Made by a program: the position numbers and the translations under genes
Source of the DNA: Pseudomonas sp. TCU-HL1
GTDB taxonomy: Bacteria; Pseudomonadota; Gammaproteobacteria; Pseudomonadales; Pseudomonadaceae
Direction of reading: 5' to 3'
Assembly (NCBI RefSeq): GCF_001708505.1
Contig: NZ_CP015992.1
Coordinates: 6,014,001-6,078,000, forward strand
Length of the DNA stretch: 64,000 bases
The notes under the pieces: generated by a model
The model's database searches: none
What the model was told of the DNA's origin: nothing
What the model saw: only the letters and a program-made list of their open reading frames with translations
Shown: positions 46,064 to 53,941 of the stretch, piece by piece
Numbering within the stretch: position 1 is the first letter of the stretch
How the letters are laid out: each line of letters begins with the position of its first letter

Positions 46064-48624
46064 ATGTCCGAGTTCATAAGGAAGCGGGTCACCAAAGACC
46101 TGATTGAAGAGCTTGCTGATATTGACGCTACATCCTTGGAGCTCATAGGCCACAAGGTCATCGAGTCCATCGAATCTACCCAACTGGTACACCACGGCGT
46201 CAACAAGGACTACAAGCCAGTTGGGTACACCGTCGATACCTTTTCTCAAGACTTTCGGGTGGTGGGCGAGTACAGCACTGAGGAGGGGTATTTTGAGGAC
46301 GCCTCGGGTCGCAAGAAACTCAACCGGTTCGACAAGATTGAGAAGGACATCAAGCACGCCTTGAAGCTAAGCGGTAGCACTCCGCCAGAGAGGATTTATC
46401 TGGTATCGCATGAGGAGGAGCCCGCGTCATTCAGGGCGAAGTTCAATCAATCCGACCTCGGGAAGCTGCACTCCGGACGAGTAGTCTTTCTGGATGCACG
46501 CGAGCTAGCCAAAAACATCCTTCAAGGATCTCTGGATAATACAAATGCGGCCGACTACTACCGCCAGTTCCTCCCCGACTTCGCGCAAAACCTGGACAAC
46601 TACGAATACTACGGGCGCGTTCCTCCTGCCTGTGCAAACCACCAGTCTGAGCAACTTTTTCTAGACGTAATTGAGCGTCACTTTGCGTCCGGCCAGCAGG
46701 TCTGCGTATTGCACGGGCTCAGCGGTTCCGGCAAAACCCAAGCGGCCATAGATTACGTACACAAGACCCTCGCCGAGTACGAGAACTACATCTGGATCGC
46801 TGGTGAAGACTGGAAGCGTGAGGTGCCGCTCAGTGCGATCAAGCGAACGCGCGGCGGCGTTGCAATCAACGTTGCGGGCATCTTCAACTCCTCGAGAACG
46901 CTCTTGATCGTGGATGACCTTTCACGAGCTGTGACAATAGAGTCCTTCACCGAACTTGAGGCCGGATTCGCTCGCGGCGGGCGGGTGGTCGTCACTTCCC
47001 AAATAGGCGATCTGCGTGGCGCGATCCATACGCAGGTACCGCAATTGTCGCTCCAGACAGCCTTTCGGATCCTCGGAGAGGACGAAGGCAAGGCTAGCGA
47101 AATATGCCGCCGATTCGTCGAAGCATGCCGATTCTCGCCGTTGATTCTCGCCGTAGCGCGACAGATGACTGAGTTAGACGATATTCCAAAGGAGGATCTG
47201 TACCACGAAGTCCTACAGATGCCTAACGCGGCGCATGAGGAGGATGGCCGGCCCATCATGGCGCGGATACTGCAGCGTCTGAGCGAGCCGAACCAAAACG
47301 CTCTTCTCAAGATTGCCAACAGCGGATGCACGACTTATGACTCGCAGTTTCTTACAGGATTCATCGGCCCGAGTGCACGCGGCTCCTTGCAGCGGCTAGC
47401 ACTTCTTAATCGCGCGGCGACACCCTACACATTGACTGTCCACGATCTGATCTGCGGAGCCGTACGCCAGGCTCAGGATGGGAGCGAGCTCGCCAATGCT
47501 GTTGAACGATACGTTGAGTTGAATGCTGGCGAGATGGTGCCCAGCGTGATGAGGCAAATACACCTATGTGCCTCCCAATTGCTCGAAGCCAGTAAGCATT
47601 GCGGTGAGCGTAGCCCCGGCTGGCTGACATATGCACTGCTGCAGATGGACCGTGGAGTCACAGCCGATTGCTTTGGCCGTATACATGAACGCCCGCTGCG
47701 CACGGACACTCCTATTGCCGAGCTGCTTTGCATCGTCGATAGCAAGGAGGCCTACTCGTACTCACTGCCTCAAGAAGAGCGGCCTGCCTACTATCAGGCC
47801 TGCGCAGATGAGTATGGAAAGATCGCCCAAGAAGCGACAGATCTTGACGTTCGTGCAGAGTTGTTGCACCACCAGGGCAAAGCTCTTCGTCGTTGTGGGC
47901 AGCTCGAAGCGGCCATGGAGTGCTTCCAGCGCCTGCTAAGTGAAAAGCCGGAATGGCATGCCACTTATGGGCAAATTGCGCACATGGGAACCCAGCAAAA
48001 CGCAAACAAGGCGATCAAGAGCGAAGGCGAAAACGCTATTGAAGCCCTGATGAAGGACATCCTCGAAAATCCTTATGCCGTGCCGCTTCGTGTTTCTCTA
48101 GCTGCATTGAGCCGACTTCGATCCTACGCAGATGTCAGCAAGAACTTGGCGAAGGATCCTGATACCGTCAAGAAGCTTGCAGAGGTGGTCGCTCTGTCCG
48201 CACTGGAAGGCTTTGACCAGTTCTATGAGGCATTTCTTGCGCTGACATCCGTGTTTGGCTACCACCACGCAGATGCTTGCCTGGCTGTAGCTGAAGCTTT
48301 TCCAGACATGCTCGCGATTCTTCCCGGCTCTGTGGATCGGCGGCAATGGGAGAACGCTTGCGAAGGTTTGACGAACATTGCAAGCGCTGCACGATTCGGC
48401 GGCAAAGAGGAGTTGGCAAAGAAGCTAAGTATCGCCGCAGTCGCATTTGCCAGGGAGCTAGGCAGTGTTTCAGGCGAAAGGCCTTACGTGGCGCGTTTGG
48501 TAGCAAAAACCTTTCACTCGGCAGGCAACCAGCCGGAGGCATTGGCCGCAATCACGAAGGTTCCAGAAGACTTGCGCGATCACTGGCTTCTTTGTAAGCG
48601 TACGCCGAACTCACCTTGCGTGAT

Positions 48625-50151
48625 TCAGGCAGGTATCCACTGATGCGGCAGCAGTTGATCGATCTCACTTGCCCGCTGCGTCGGCAGTCGTGTCAGCACA
48701 TCCTTGAGATAGGCATACGGATCATGTCCGTTCATGCGGGCCGACTGGATCAGGCTCATGATCGCCGCCGCTCGTTTTCCGCTGCGTAGCGATCCGGCAA
48801 ACAACCAGTTCGAGCGGCCTAGCGCCCATGGCCGAATCTGGTTCTCGACCGGATTATTGTCGATGGGCACAGCACCATCCTCGACATAGCGAGTCAGTGC
48901 CAGCCAGCGTTTGAGGCTGTAATCCAAGGCTTTCGCCGTTGCTGATCCGTTGGGCACCCGATCACGCTGGGCCAGCATCCAGTCATGCAGCGCGTCGAGG
49001 ATCGGCGAAGCTTTTTCCTGCCGTATTCGCCCGCGTTCTTCATCGCTCATGTCCCGTGCTTGCCGTTCGATTTCGTACAAGCCGCCAATCGCGTGCAGTG
49101 CCTGTTCGGCCAGTTGGCTTTTGTTCGCCGCGTGAAGATCGAAGAACTTGCGGCGGGCGTGGGCCATGCAGCCGATTTCGGTGATGCCTTGCTCGAAACC
49201 GGCCTTGTAGCCAGCGAAGTCGTCGCAGACCAGCTTGCCATTCCACTGGCCGAGGAAGTTGCGCGCATGCTCGCCGGCACGACTGGGGCTGAAGTCGTAG
49301 ACCACGGCTTTCAGATCGGCGAAGGGCGTGGTGCTGTAGGCCCAGACGTAAGCCCGATGGGTTTTCTTCTCGCCCGGCGCGAGCATTTGCACCGGGGTTT
49401 CGTCAGCATGGATCACGCGTTGGCCCAGCACGGCTTCGCGCAGTGCATCGACCAGCGGCTGGAGCTGCACGCCGGTTTGCCCGACCCACTGCGCCAGCGT
49501 CGAACGAGCGATAGCCAGGCCGGCACGGCCGAAGATCTTTTCCTGCCGGTACAGCGGCAGGTGGTCGGCGAATTTGGCCACCATCACGTGAGCCAGGAGG
49601 CCGGCGGTGGGGATGCCCTTGTCGATCACCTGGGCCGGCACTGGTGCCTGGATCAGTGTTTCGCACTGGCGACAGGCCCATTTCCCACGTACGTGCTGTT
49701 CGACGGTGAACACGCCCGGCGTGTAATCCAGCTTTTCGCTGACGTCTTCACCGATGCGTTGCAGCTGGCAGCCGCAGGCGCACTGGGTGGTGTCCGGTTC
49801 GTGATGGATCACGGTGCGCGGGAATTGCGCTGGCAGCGGTGTGCGCTTGGGCTGTTGGCGTGGTTCGGCTGGGGCAACCGTAGGATTGACGGCTTTCAGC
49901 TCGGCTTCGATGGCCATGATGTCGGTGTCGAGCAGGTCTTCCAGCAGGCTGCCCTGGTCAGGGCTCAGTTGCTCGCTGCGCTTGGCGAACTTGTGCCGCT
50001 TGAGGATGGCGATTTCGTGGGTGAGGTTCTCGATAACCGTTTGGTCGCGGTGGATCTTCTTACCCATCATGTCGACCTGCGTGAGCAGCTGCGCGGCCAG
50101 TGCGCGCAGCTGTTCAGGTGTCAGTTGGTCGAGATTGGGCGAGGCAGTCAT
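48625..50151 (-). CDS. tnpC: IS66-family transposase TnpC
   Basis: 508 residues, full length. N-terminal coiled coil and helical region (MDMMGKKIHRDQTVIENLTHEIAILKRHKFAKRSEQLSPDQ), a zinc-binding segment (CACGCQLQRIGE and GKWACRQCETLI, about residues 125-170), then the DDE domain with VIHADETPVQML (about 253), LVCDDFAGYKAGF (about 317) and the closing region DGAVPIDNNPVENQIRPWALGRSNWLF (about 437-463, catalytic Glu). Catalyses transposition of the element. Confidence 0.96.
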   Translation of the reverse strand: MTASPNLDQLTPEQLRALAAQLLTQVDMMGKKIHRDQTVIENLTHEIAILKRHKFAKRSEQLSPDQGSLLEDLLDTDIMAIEAELKAVNPTVAPAEPRQQPKRTPLPAQFPRTVIHHEPDTTQCACGCQLQRIGEDVSEKLDYTPGVFTVEQHVRGKWACRQCETLIQAPVPAQVIDKGIPTAGLLAHVMVAKFADHLPLYRQEKIFGRAGLAIARSTLAQWVGQTGVQLQPLVDALREAVLGQRVIHADETPVQMLAPGEKKTHRAYVWAYSTTPFADLKAVVYDFSPSRAGEHARNFLGQWNGKLVCDDFAGYKAGFEQGITEIGCMAHARRKFFDLHAANKSQLAEQALHAIGGLYEIERQARDMSDEERGRIRQEKASPILDALHDWMLAQRDRVPNGSATAKALDYSLKRWLALTRYVEDGAVPIDNNPVENQIRPWALGRSNWLFAGSLRSGKRAAAIMSLIQSARMNGHDPYAYLKDVLTRLPTQRASEIDQLLPHQWIPA

Positions 50152-50212
50152 GCCGCTGATTGTGCCAGAGCAGGCGGTCAGCGGAGATAAACCGATGGGC
50201 TAATGGCAGGTG

Positions 50213-50548
50213 CTACAGCACTGTGATCGCGCCGGCTGCACCGACCCGCTGCCAGGGTAGACCCAGTACCAAAGCCTGAAGTTGCTCGGTGCCGAGTTCG
50301 ACTTCCGAGCCGTGCCGGATGCCCGGCCAGTGAAACTTGCCCTGGTTCAAGCGCCGCGTAGCCAGCCAGATACCCACGCCGTCATGCACCAGGACTTTCA
50401 TGCGGTTGGCGCGGCGGTTGGCGAAGAGATAGGCGCAGTGCGGCTTCGCCGCACCGAACACGGCCACCACACGCGCCAACGCGGTGTCGGTACCGGCGCG
50501 CATGTCCATCGGCTCGGTGGCGAGCCAGATGGTATCGATGCGGATCAC
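50213..50548 (-). CDS. tnpB: IS66 accessory protein TnpB
   Basis: 111 residues with the IS66 Orf2 signature IWLATEPMDMRAGTDTALARVV and AYLFANRRANRMKVLVHDGVGIWLATRRLNQGKFHWP. Needed together with TnpA and TnpC for transposition of IS66-type elements; not related to the IS200/IS605 RNA-guided TnpB. Overlaps the end of tnpA by 4 bases. Confidence 0.95.
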   Translation of the reverse strand: MIRIDTIWLATEPMDMRAGTDTALARVVAVFGAAKPHCAYLFANRRANRMKVLVHDGVGIWLATRRLNQGKFHWPGIRHGSEVELGTEQLQALVLGLPWQRVGAAGAITVL

Positions 50549-50862
50549 GGGGTGAGCCCACGCACAAAGCAGGCGCAGCCTTCAGGATCGGAGGCTGGCC
50601 ATTTCACTGTGACCGCTTGCTCGCCAAGGGACAACTCAATGATTGCGAACGCCTCAGTTGTTCGTTTAGGCATGGCCCTCAATGGAACGAACGCCGGCAA
50701 CGCCGCTGGTGGCTGATCTCGGTAAAGCGGCAGCCACTTGCGAATGACGTTGGCGTTGATGCCGTGGCTGATGGCAACGCTGGAGACGGTCGCACCGGGT
50801 TGCAGGCACTCCTGAACAACCTGGGCCTTGAACGGTTTGGGGTAAGAGCTTCGTTGGCGCAT
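50545..50862 (-). CDS. tnpA: IS66 accessory protein TnpA
   Basis: 105 residues with an N-terminal helix-turn-helix of the IS3/IS66 Orf1 type (RSSYPKPFKAQVVQECLQPGATVSSVAISHGINANVIRKWLPLYRD, about residues 4-49), presumably binding the IS ends. First gene of the element's transcript, coupled to tnpB. Confidence 0.93.
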   Translation of the reverse strand: MRQRSSYPKPFKAQVVQECLQPGATVSSVAISHGINANVIRKWLPLYRDQPPAALPAFVPLRAMPKRTTEAFAIIELSLGEQAVTVKWPASDPEGCACFVRGLTP

Positions 50863-51239
50863 GGAAATCCCGGCGATAAGGGCTATCGCGTCCGCTTAAA
50901 AATACGCGGACACCATCGCCCTTAATGCTGGAGTTCGGAAGGTGACTTGGCTGGACGCTTACGCTTCTTTATCAAAAGTCAAAGGTGGAGTTGGCGTCAG
51001 GGATGCATGAGGAGGCACGGGCTACCGCAGAGCAAGCTCTTGCTCTGGCGACTCAAGATGCTAAGGCCCAGAGACGGCTATCCATCTACCATGAGCAACT
51101 GAGTCAATGCTTCGAAGCTCTAGGCCGGTGGGAGGAAGCTATCGACAGTGCGAAGACGGCGTGTGAACTGGCGACTGATGCCAAGTACAAGCCGGTCCTG
51201 CAATCCAGACTTGAGAATTTGGCCCAGAAACTGGCTTAA

Positions 51240-51542
51240 GACTGGCATGGAGCACGTGGTCGGTCTTGCAGTCTGAGAGCGGACTGTCGAGTATCCTTCG
51301 TGGCGTTTGGTGGGAACCTGACTTCAGATCACTATCGACATTCACTGCACGGAATTGGTGATTGGTGGGTTCGAGGTGGGCATCCGTGCCCACGACTTCA
51401 AACGTTTCAACCTTTTTATCACTTACTGCACGCCAACCCGTTGCGTCTATTCAACGGGAGGAAGGGGGGTCAGACTCCTATGGGCGTGCCAGAGGTGAGC
51501 AATGGCGAGTGTTGCGTGGCGGCATCTTGCGGCGACAGCGCA
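51240..51542. other. Region without a gene after the STAND gene
   Basis: About 300 bases with only weak short frames; nothing recognisable. Confidence 0.4.
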
Positions 51543-51625
51543 ATGTTGTCCGCCACGTAGTCATCCAGGCTCTTGGGCAGCAGTGTGCTTTGACCTCGAT
51601 GTTCTTCCTGGATGAAACCCTTCAT
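51543..51625 (-). pseudogene. N-terminal stub of an IS1182-type transposase
   Basis: The minus-strand frame reads MKGFIQEEHRGQSTLLPKSL then DDYVADN, matching the first ~27 residues of IS1182/IS5-like transposases (MKxFIQGExRxQSTLLPExLDDYVAxxN). Similarity stops abruptly after VADN; the rest of the transposase is missing. Confidence 0.75.
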
Positions 51626-51724
51626 GGCTAACCCTGCTGAGATTGACTCCATCAAATCTCAGCAAGGTCGATGCCAACGTTTTTACACGGCCTGGGCCGA
51701 CAGCAGCCGGCTCCGACGTCCATT

Positions 51725-51988
51725 TCAGAGGCCTGAGTTGTCAGTGCGAGTGGCGCGACTCGCCAGCTTCTGCAGGAGTTCGTCGCCGGTGAAGTGTCGG
51801 CCGCTCTCGATGTCTTTGTCACCCATGCTGAGCAGCTTTACCAGCGCGATGGCCTCTTGGGTTTGTTGATACTGCTCGAAGGACTGAACGACCATCGTGG
51901 GAAGACCGTTCTGGGTGATGCAAAGCGGTTCGTCGAGATCCAGCGTTGCTGCGTGCTGCTTGAGGTAGCTAATCGTTTGGATACGCAT
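51725..51988 (-). CDS. Phd/YefM-type antitoxin without adjacent toxin
   Basis: 87 residues from the ATG at 51988 (the frame is open further upstream without similarity). MRIQTISYLKQHAATLDLDEPLCITQNGLPTMVVQSFEQYQQTQEAIALVKLL is the Phd/YefM N-terminal DNA-binding dimer fold; the C-terminus (GRHFTGDELLQKLASRA) would bind a RelE/ParE or Doc toxin. No toxin frame follows on the minus strand, where the IS1182 stub lies about 100 bases on, nor precedes it. It may be a remnant of a toxin-antitoxin pair, or an anti-addiction gene. Confidence 0.75.
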   Translation of the reverse strand: MRIQTISYLKQHAATLDLDEPLCITQNGLPTMVVQSFEQYQQTQEAIALVKLLSMGDKDIESGRHFTGDELLQKLASRATRTDNSGL

Positions 51989-52278
51989 TGGAAGAACCCT
52001 CTCGAGAAAGCAAACAGAAGTCTGAAAATTAACGGGATTCCTATCCAGGGCACGCTCAACTGACAGCAGGATCATTTCCCTGGATGGCCCCCGTTGCTAG
52101 GGTCCATCGGCAACATGGCGATGACCGTTTTCATTAGCTGTTAAGTCTGATTTAGCTGGATAGCAAATCATGCGTTTTTCGCTAATGATTGGGCCGAACG
52201 ACCGGATCTGCTGGTAGCGAATCGGTCGATTGGGCCTTATCGGCCAAAAGCGGAGCGGTGTGTAACGACCTTAGAGTC

Positions 52279-52725
52279 TTATAGTGGCGAGCTCGAGAGC
52301 ATCGAAGAGCTGAACAGCGTTACCCGGCGTGCGCCCTGCAGCGTTGCAGCTTCTGCATCCCCATAGATGTACGTCCTATCGCCTTGGACCTGATAGGAGT
52401 ACGCAACACCTGCAGCGGACTCAATCCGCTCAATCGATTCCAACGGTTCCATCAACCAGCGGCCTGATTGGTTGAGATGGTCAGGGGTGACCAACAGGAC
52501 GCTGTCCATTCGCAGCCCATGCACTTGATCTGCCACGAGTGACTGTAGAAGGCGTTCGTTACTCAGCATCAGCATTGGATGGAGATCAAAGTCTTCTGCC
52601 AACTCAGTGGTGCCGACGTAGAACCAGGGGCGGTGAATGTTGTGTTCCACGCAGCTCCACGCCGTAGGGTCGTCTCCAAAGAGTTCGTATTGATCGATTT
52701 TCGAGTGCTGGTGAGTCAGAAACAT
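52279..52725 (-). CDS. Unknown protein, divergent from an XRE regulator
   Basis: 148 residues from ATG 52725; earlier ATGs at 52752 and 52785 would place the start inside or beyond the operator-like palindrome, so the shorter start is preferred. No family recognised. Features: YELFGDDPTAWSCVEHNIHRPWFYVGTTELAEDFDLHPMLML near the N-terminus and a C-terminal YSYQVQGDRTYIYGDAEAATLQGARRVTLFSSSM. No membrane segment or signal peptide. The 3' end recurs as a relic at 28872-28965. Divergent arrangement with an XRE gene suggests a regulated accessory gene. Confidence 0.6.
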   Translation of the reverse strand: MFLTHQHSKIDQYELFGDDPTAWSCVEHNIHRPWFYVGTTELAEDFDLHPMLMLSNERLLQSLVADQVHGLRMDSVLLVTPDHLNQSGRWLMEPLESIERIESAAGVAYSYQVQGDRTYIYGDAEAATLQGARRVTLFSSSMLSSSPL

Positions 52726-52740
52726 GAGCCGATCTCTAAA

Positions 52741-52758
52741 TATACTATTCATAGTATA
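52741..52758. promoter_or_regulatory. Operator-like palindrome TATACTAT-TC-ATAGTATA
   Basis: Perfect eight-base arms, two-base centre, located between the divergent unknown gene (start 52725) and the XRE gene (start 52809). Typical position and size for an XRE-family autoregulatory operator. Confidence 0.65.
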
Positions 52759-52808
52759 GAACAAGATGCACCAAGACGGCTTCATCGTTCCTTTTGCGAG
52801 CAGTTGAA

Positions 52809-53090
52809 ATGCGATCGGAACTCAAGCGTGCGCTTGGTGCGGCGCTCAAGTCGTATCGGCTCAAAAGGAACATTTCTCAAGAAAGCATGGGACCGAGCCA
52901 GCCCTACATCAGCAATCTCGAGGGTGGCCGATGGAGCGCATCACTCGACAAAATTGAGCAGATGGCTGATGTGCTGGGCGTGCATCCAGTCAGTGTCATT
53001 CTCGCGGGGTACCTCTCCTCCGACAGCATTGCAAACGCCGATGAAGTGCTGGAGAGAGTCCGCAGAGAACTGAAGGAGATTGGCCTCTAG
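52809..53090 (+). CDS. XRE-family helix-turn-helix regulator
   Basis: 93 residues from ATG 52809. HTH_3 domain: ALGAALKSYRLKRNISQESMGPSQPYISNLEGGRWSASLDKIEQMADVLGVHPVSVIL (about residues 8-65), followed by a short helical tail (ADEVLERVRRELKEIGL). Cro/CI-type repressor; likely controls itself and the divergent gene through the palindrome between them. It is the last gene of the island before the right end. Confidence 0.85.
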   Translation: MRSELKRALGAALKSYRLKRNISQESMGPSQPYISNLEGGRWSASLDKIEQMADVLGVHPVSVILAGYLSSDSIANADEVLERVRRELKEIGL

Positions 53091-53187
53091 CCCTAGCTGT
53101 GTCGTTCCTCTTTCATTCGTAACCTTTGCGAAAACAATCTACGAGCTCGCGCTCGTGAATACCTCACCCCAATCAGGTGCTTGCGCA

Positions 53188-53213
53188 AACTCGTAAAATT
53201 CAGAGGTTCCCCT
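53188..53213 (-). repeat. Right terminal inverted repeat of the island
   Basis: Read on the minus strand from 53213 it is AGGGGAACCT, then TTTAC at offset 17, matching the left end. Seven bases later the comM frame resumes. Confidence 0.6.
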
Positions 53214-53220
53214 TCTGTCG

Positions 53221-53829
53221 GTGCTGTTTCTCGACGAATTGCCCGAGTTCGATCGCAAGGTCCTGGAGGTCCTGCGCGAGCCCCTGGAGAGCGGCGAAAT
53301 CGTCATCGCCCGGGCCCATGACAAGGTGCGCTTCCCGGCGCGCTTCCAACTGGTGGCGGCCATGAACCCCTGCCCCTGTGGATATCTCGGCGATCCCGGC
53401 GGGCGCTGCCGCTGCACCCCGGAACAGATCCAGCGCTATCGGGCCAAGCTGTCCGGGCCCCTGCTCGACCGGATCGACCTGCACCTGACCGTTGCCCGCG
53501 AGGCCACGGCCCTGGAGCCACCCACCCAGTCGGGCCCCGGCAGTGCGGAGGCCGCCGCCGAAGTGGCGCAAGCCCGCCACCTTCAGCTCCAGCGCCAGGG
53601 CTGCGCGAACGCCTTCCTCGACCTCAAGGGCCTGCGCCAGCACTGCGCGCTGGATAGCGCGGACCGAATCTGGCTGGAAGAGGCCTGTGAACGCCTCAAT
53701 CTCTCCCTGCGCGCGGCCCACCGCATTCTCAAGGTGGCGCGTACCCTGGCCGACCTGGAACAGTCTGGAAAGATCGCCCGCCATCACCTCGGAGAGGCGC
53801 TGCAGTACCGCCCGGAAAGCCTGACCTGA
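53221..53829 (+). pseudogene. comM: comM (yifB) 3' fragment
   Basis: Resumes exactly where the 5' fragment ends: LFLDELPEFDRKVLEVLREPLESGEIVIARA, carrying Walker B, then sensor-1 region FQLVAAMNPCPCGYLGDPGGRCRCTPEQIQRYRAKLSGPLLDRIDLHL with the ComM cysteine motif, and the C-terminal Mg-chelatase domain to the normal stop. About 200 residues; with the 5' part the total is about 500, normal for ComM. Without its own start signals it is probably not translated to a useful product. Confidence 0.95.
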
Positions 53830-53941
53830 AGCAATGAAAACTATTGAAAAAATAACACCAAGAGACTTTTTCTATCGATCTTGCTAGAATCCCGCGCCTT
53901 CCGCCCTTGGCGGCCATCCGATCAAAAGGAGAGCTAGCTCA

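Larger units (their letters stand above)
48594..50962 (-). mobile_element. Complete IS66-family insertion sequence (2369 bp)
   Basis: The ends start GTAAGCGT and end with its inverted partner: left GTAAGCGTACGCCGAACTCA, right (minus strand) GTAAGCGTCCAGCCAAGTCA. It is flanked by the 8-bp direct repeat GCTTCTTT at 48586-48593 and 50963-50970, the usual IS66 duplication length. It contains tnpA, tnpB and tnpC in order on the minus strand. Confidence 0.95.
46064..51239 (+). pseudogene. NB-ARC/TPR STAND NTPase interrupted by an IS66-family element
   Basis: The 5' part (46064-48593) encodes 843 residues; the 3' part resumes at 50971 and ends at 51239. Removing the IS and one copy of the 8-bp duplication joins them in one frame of 932 codons (...DHWLL then YQKSKVELASGMHEE...). 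N-terminal ~150 residues resemble a PD-(D/E)XK fold (SLELIGHKVIE, then VDTF and VVGEYSTEEGYF, with Ser where Lys is usual). NB-ARC: P-loop LHGLSGSGKTQ (about 216-226), Walker B TLLIVDDLS (about 279-287), VVVTSQ (about 308-313). From ~590 on, TPR-like helices, including the tail EQLSQCFEALGRWEEAIDSAKTACELA. Such proteins are NLR-like defence sensors. RBS GGGGA precedes the start. The truncated product adds CKR and more from the IS. Confidence 0.85.

Noticed and set aside
48625..50862. The IS66 tnpB read as an RNA-guided TnpB nuclease
   Set aside because: The 111-residue protein is the IS66 Orf2 type with no RuvC domain; only the gene name is shared with IS200/IS605 TnpB.
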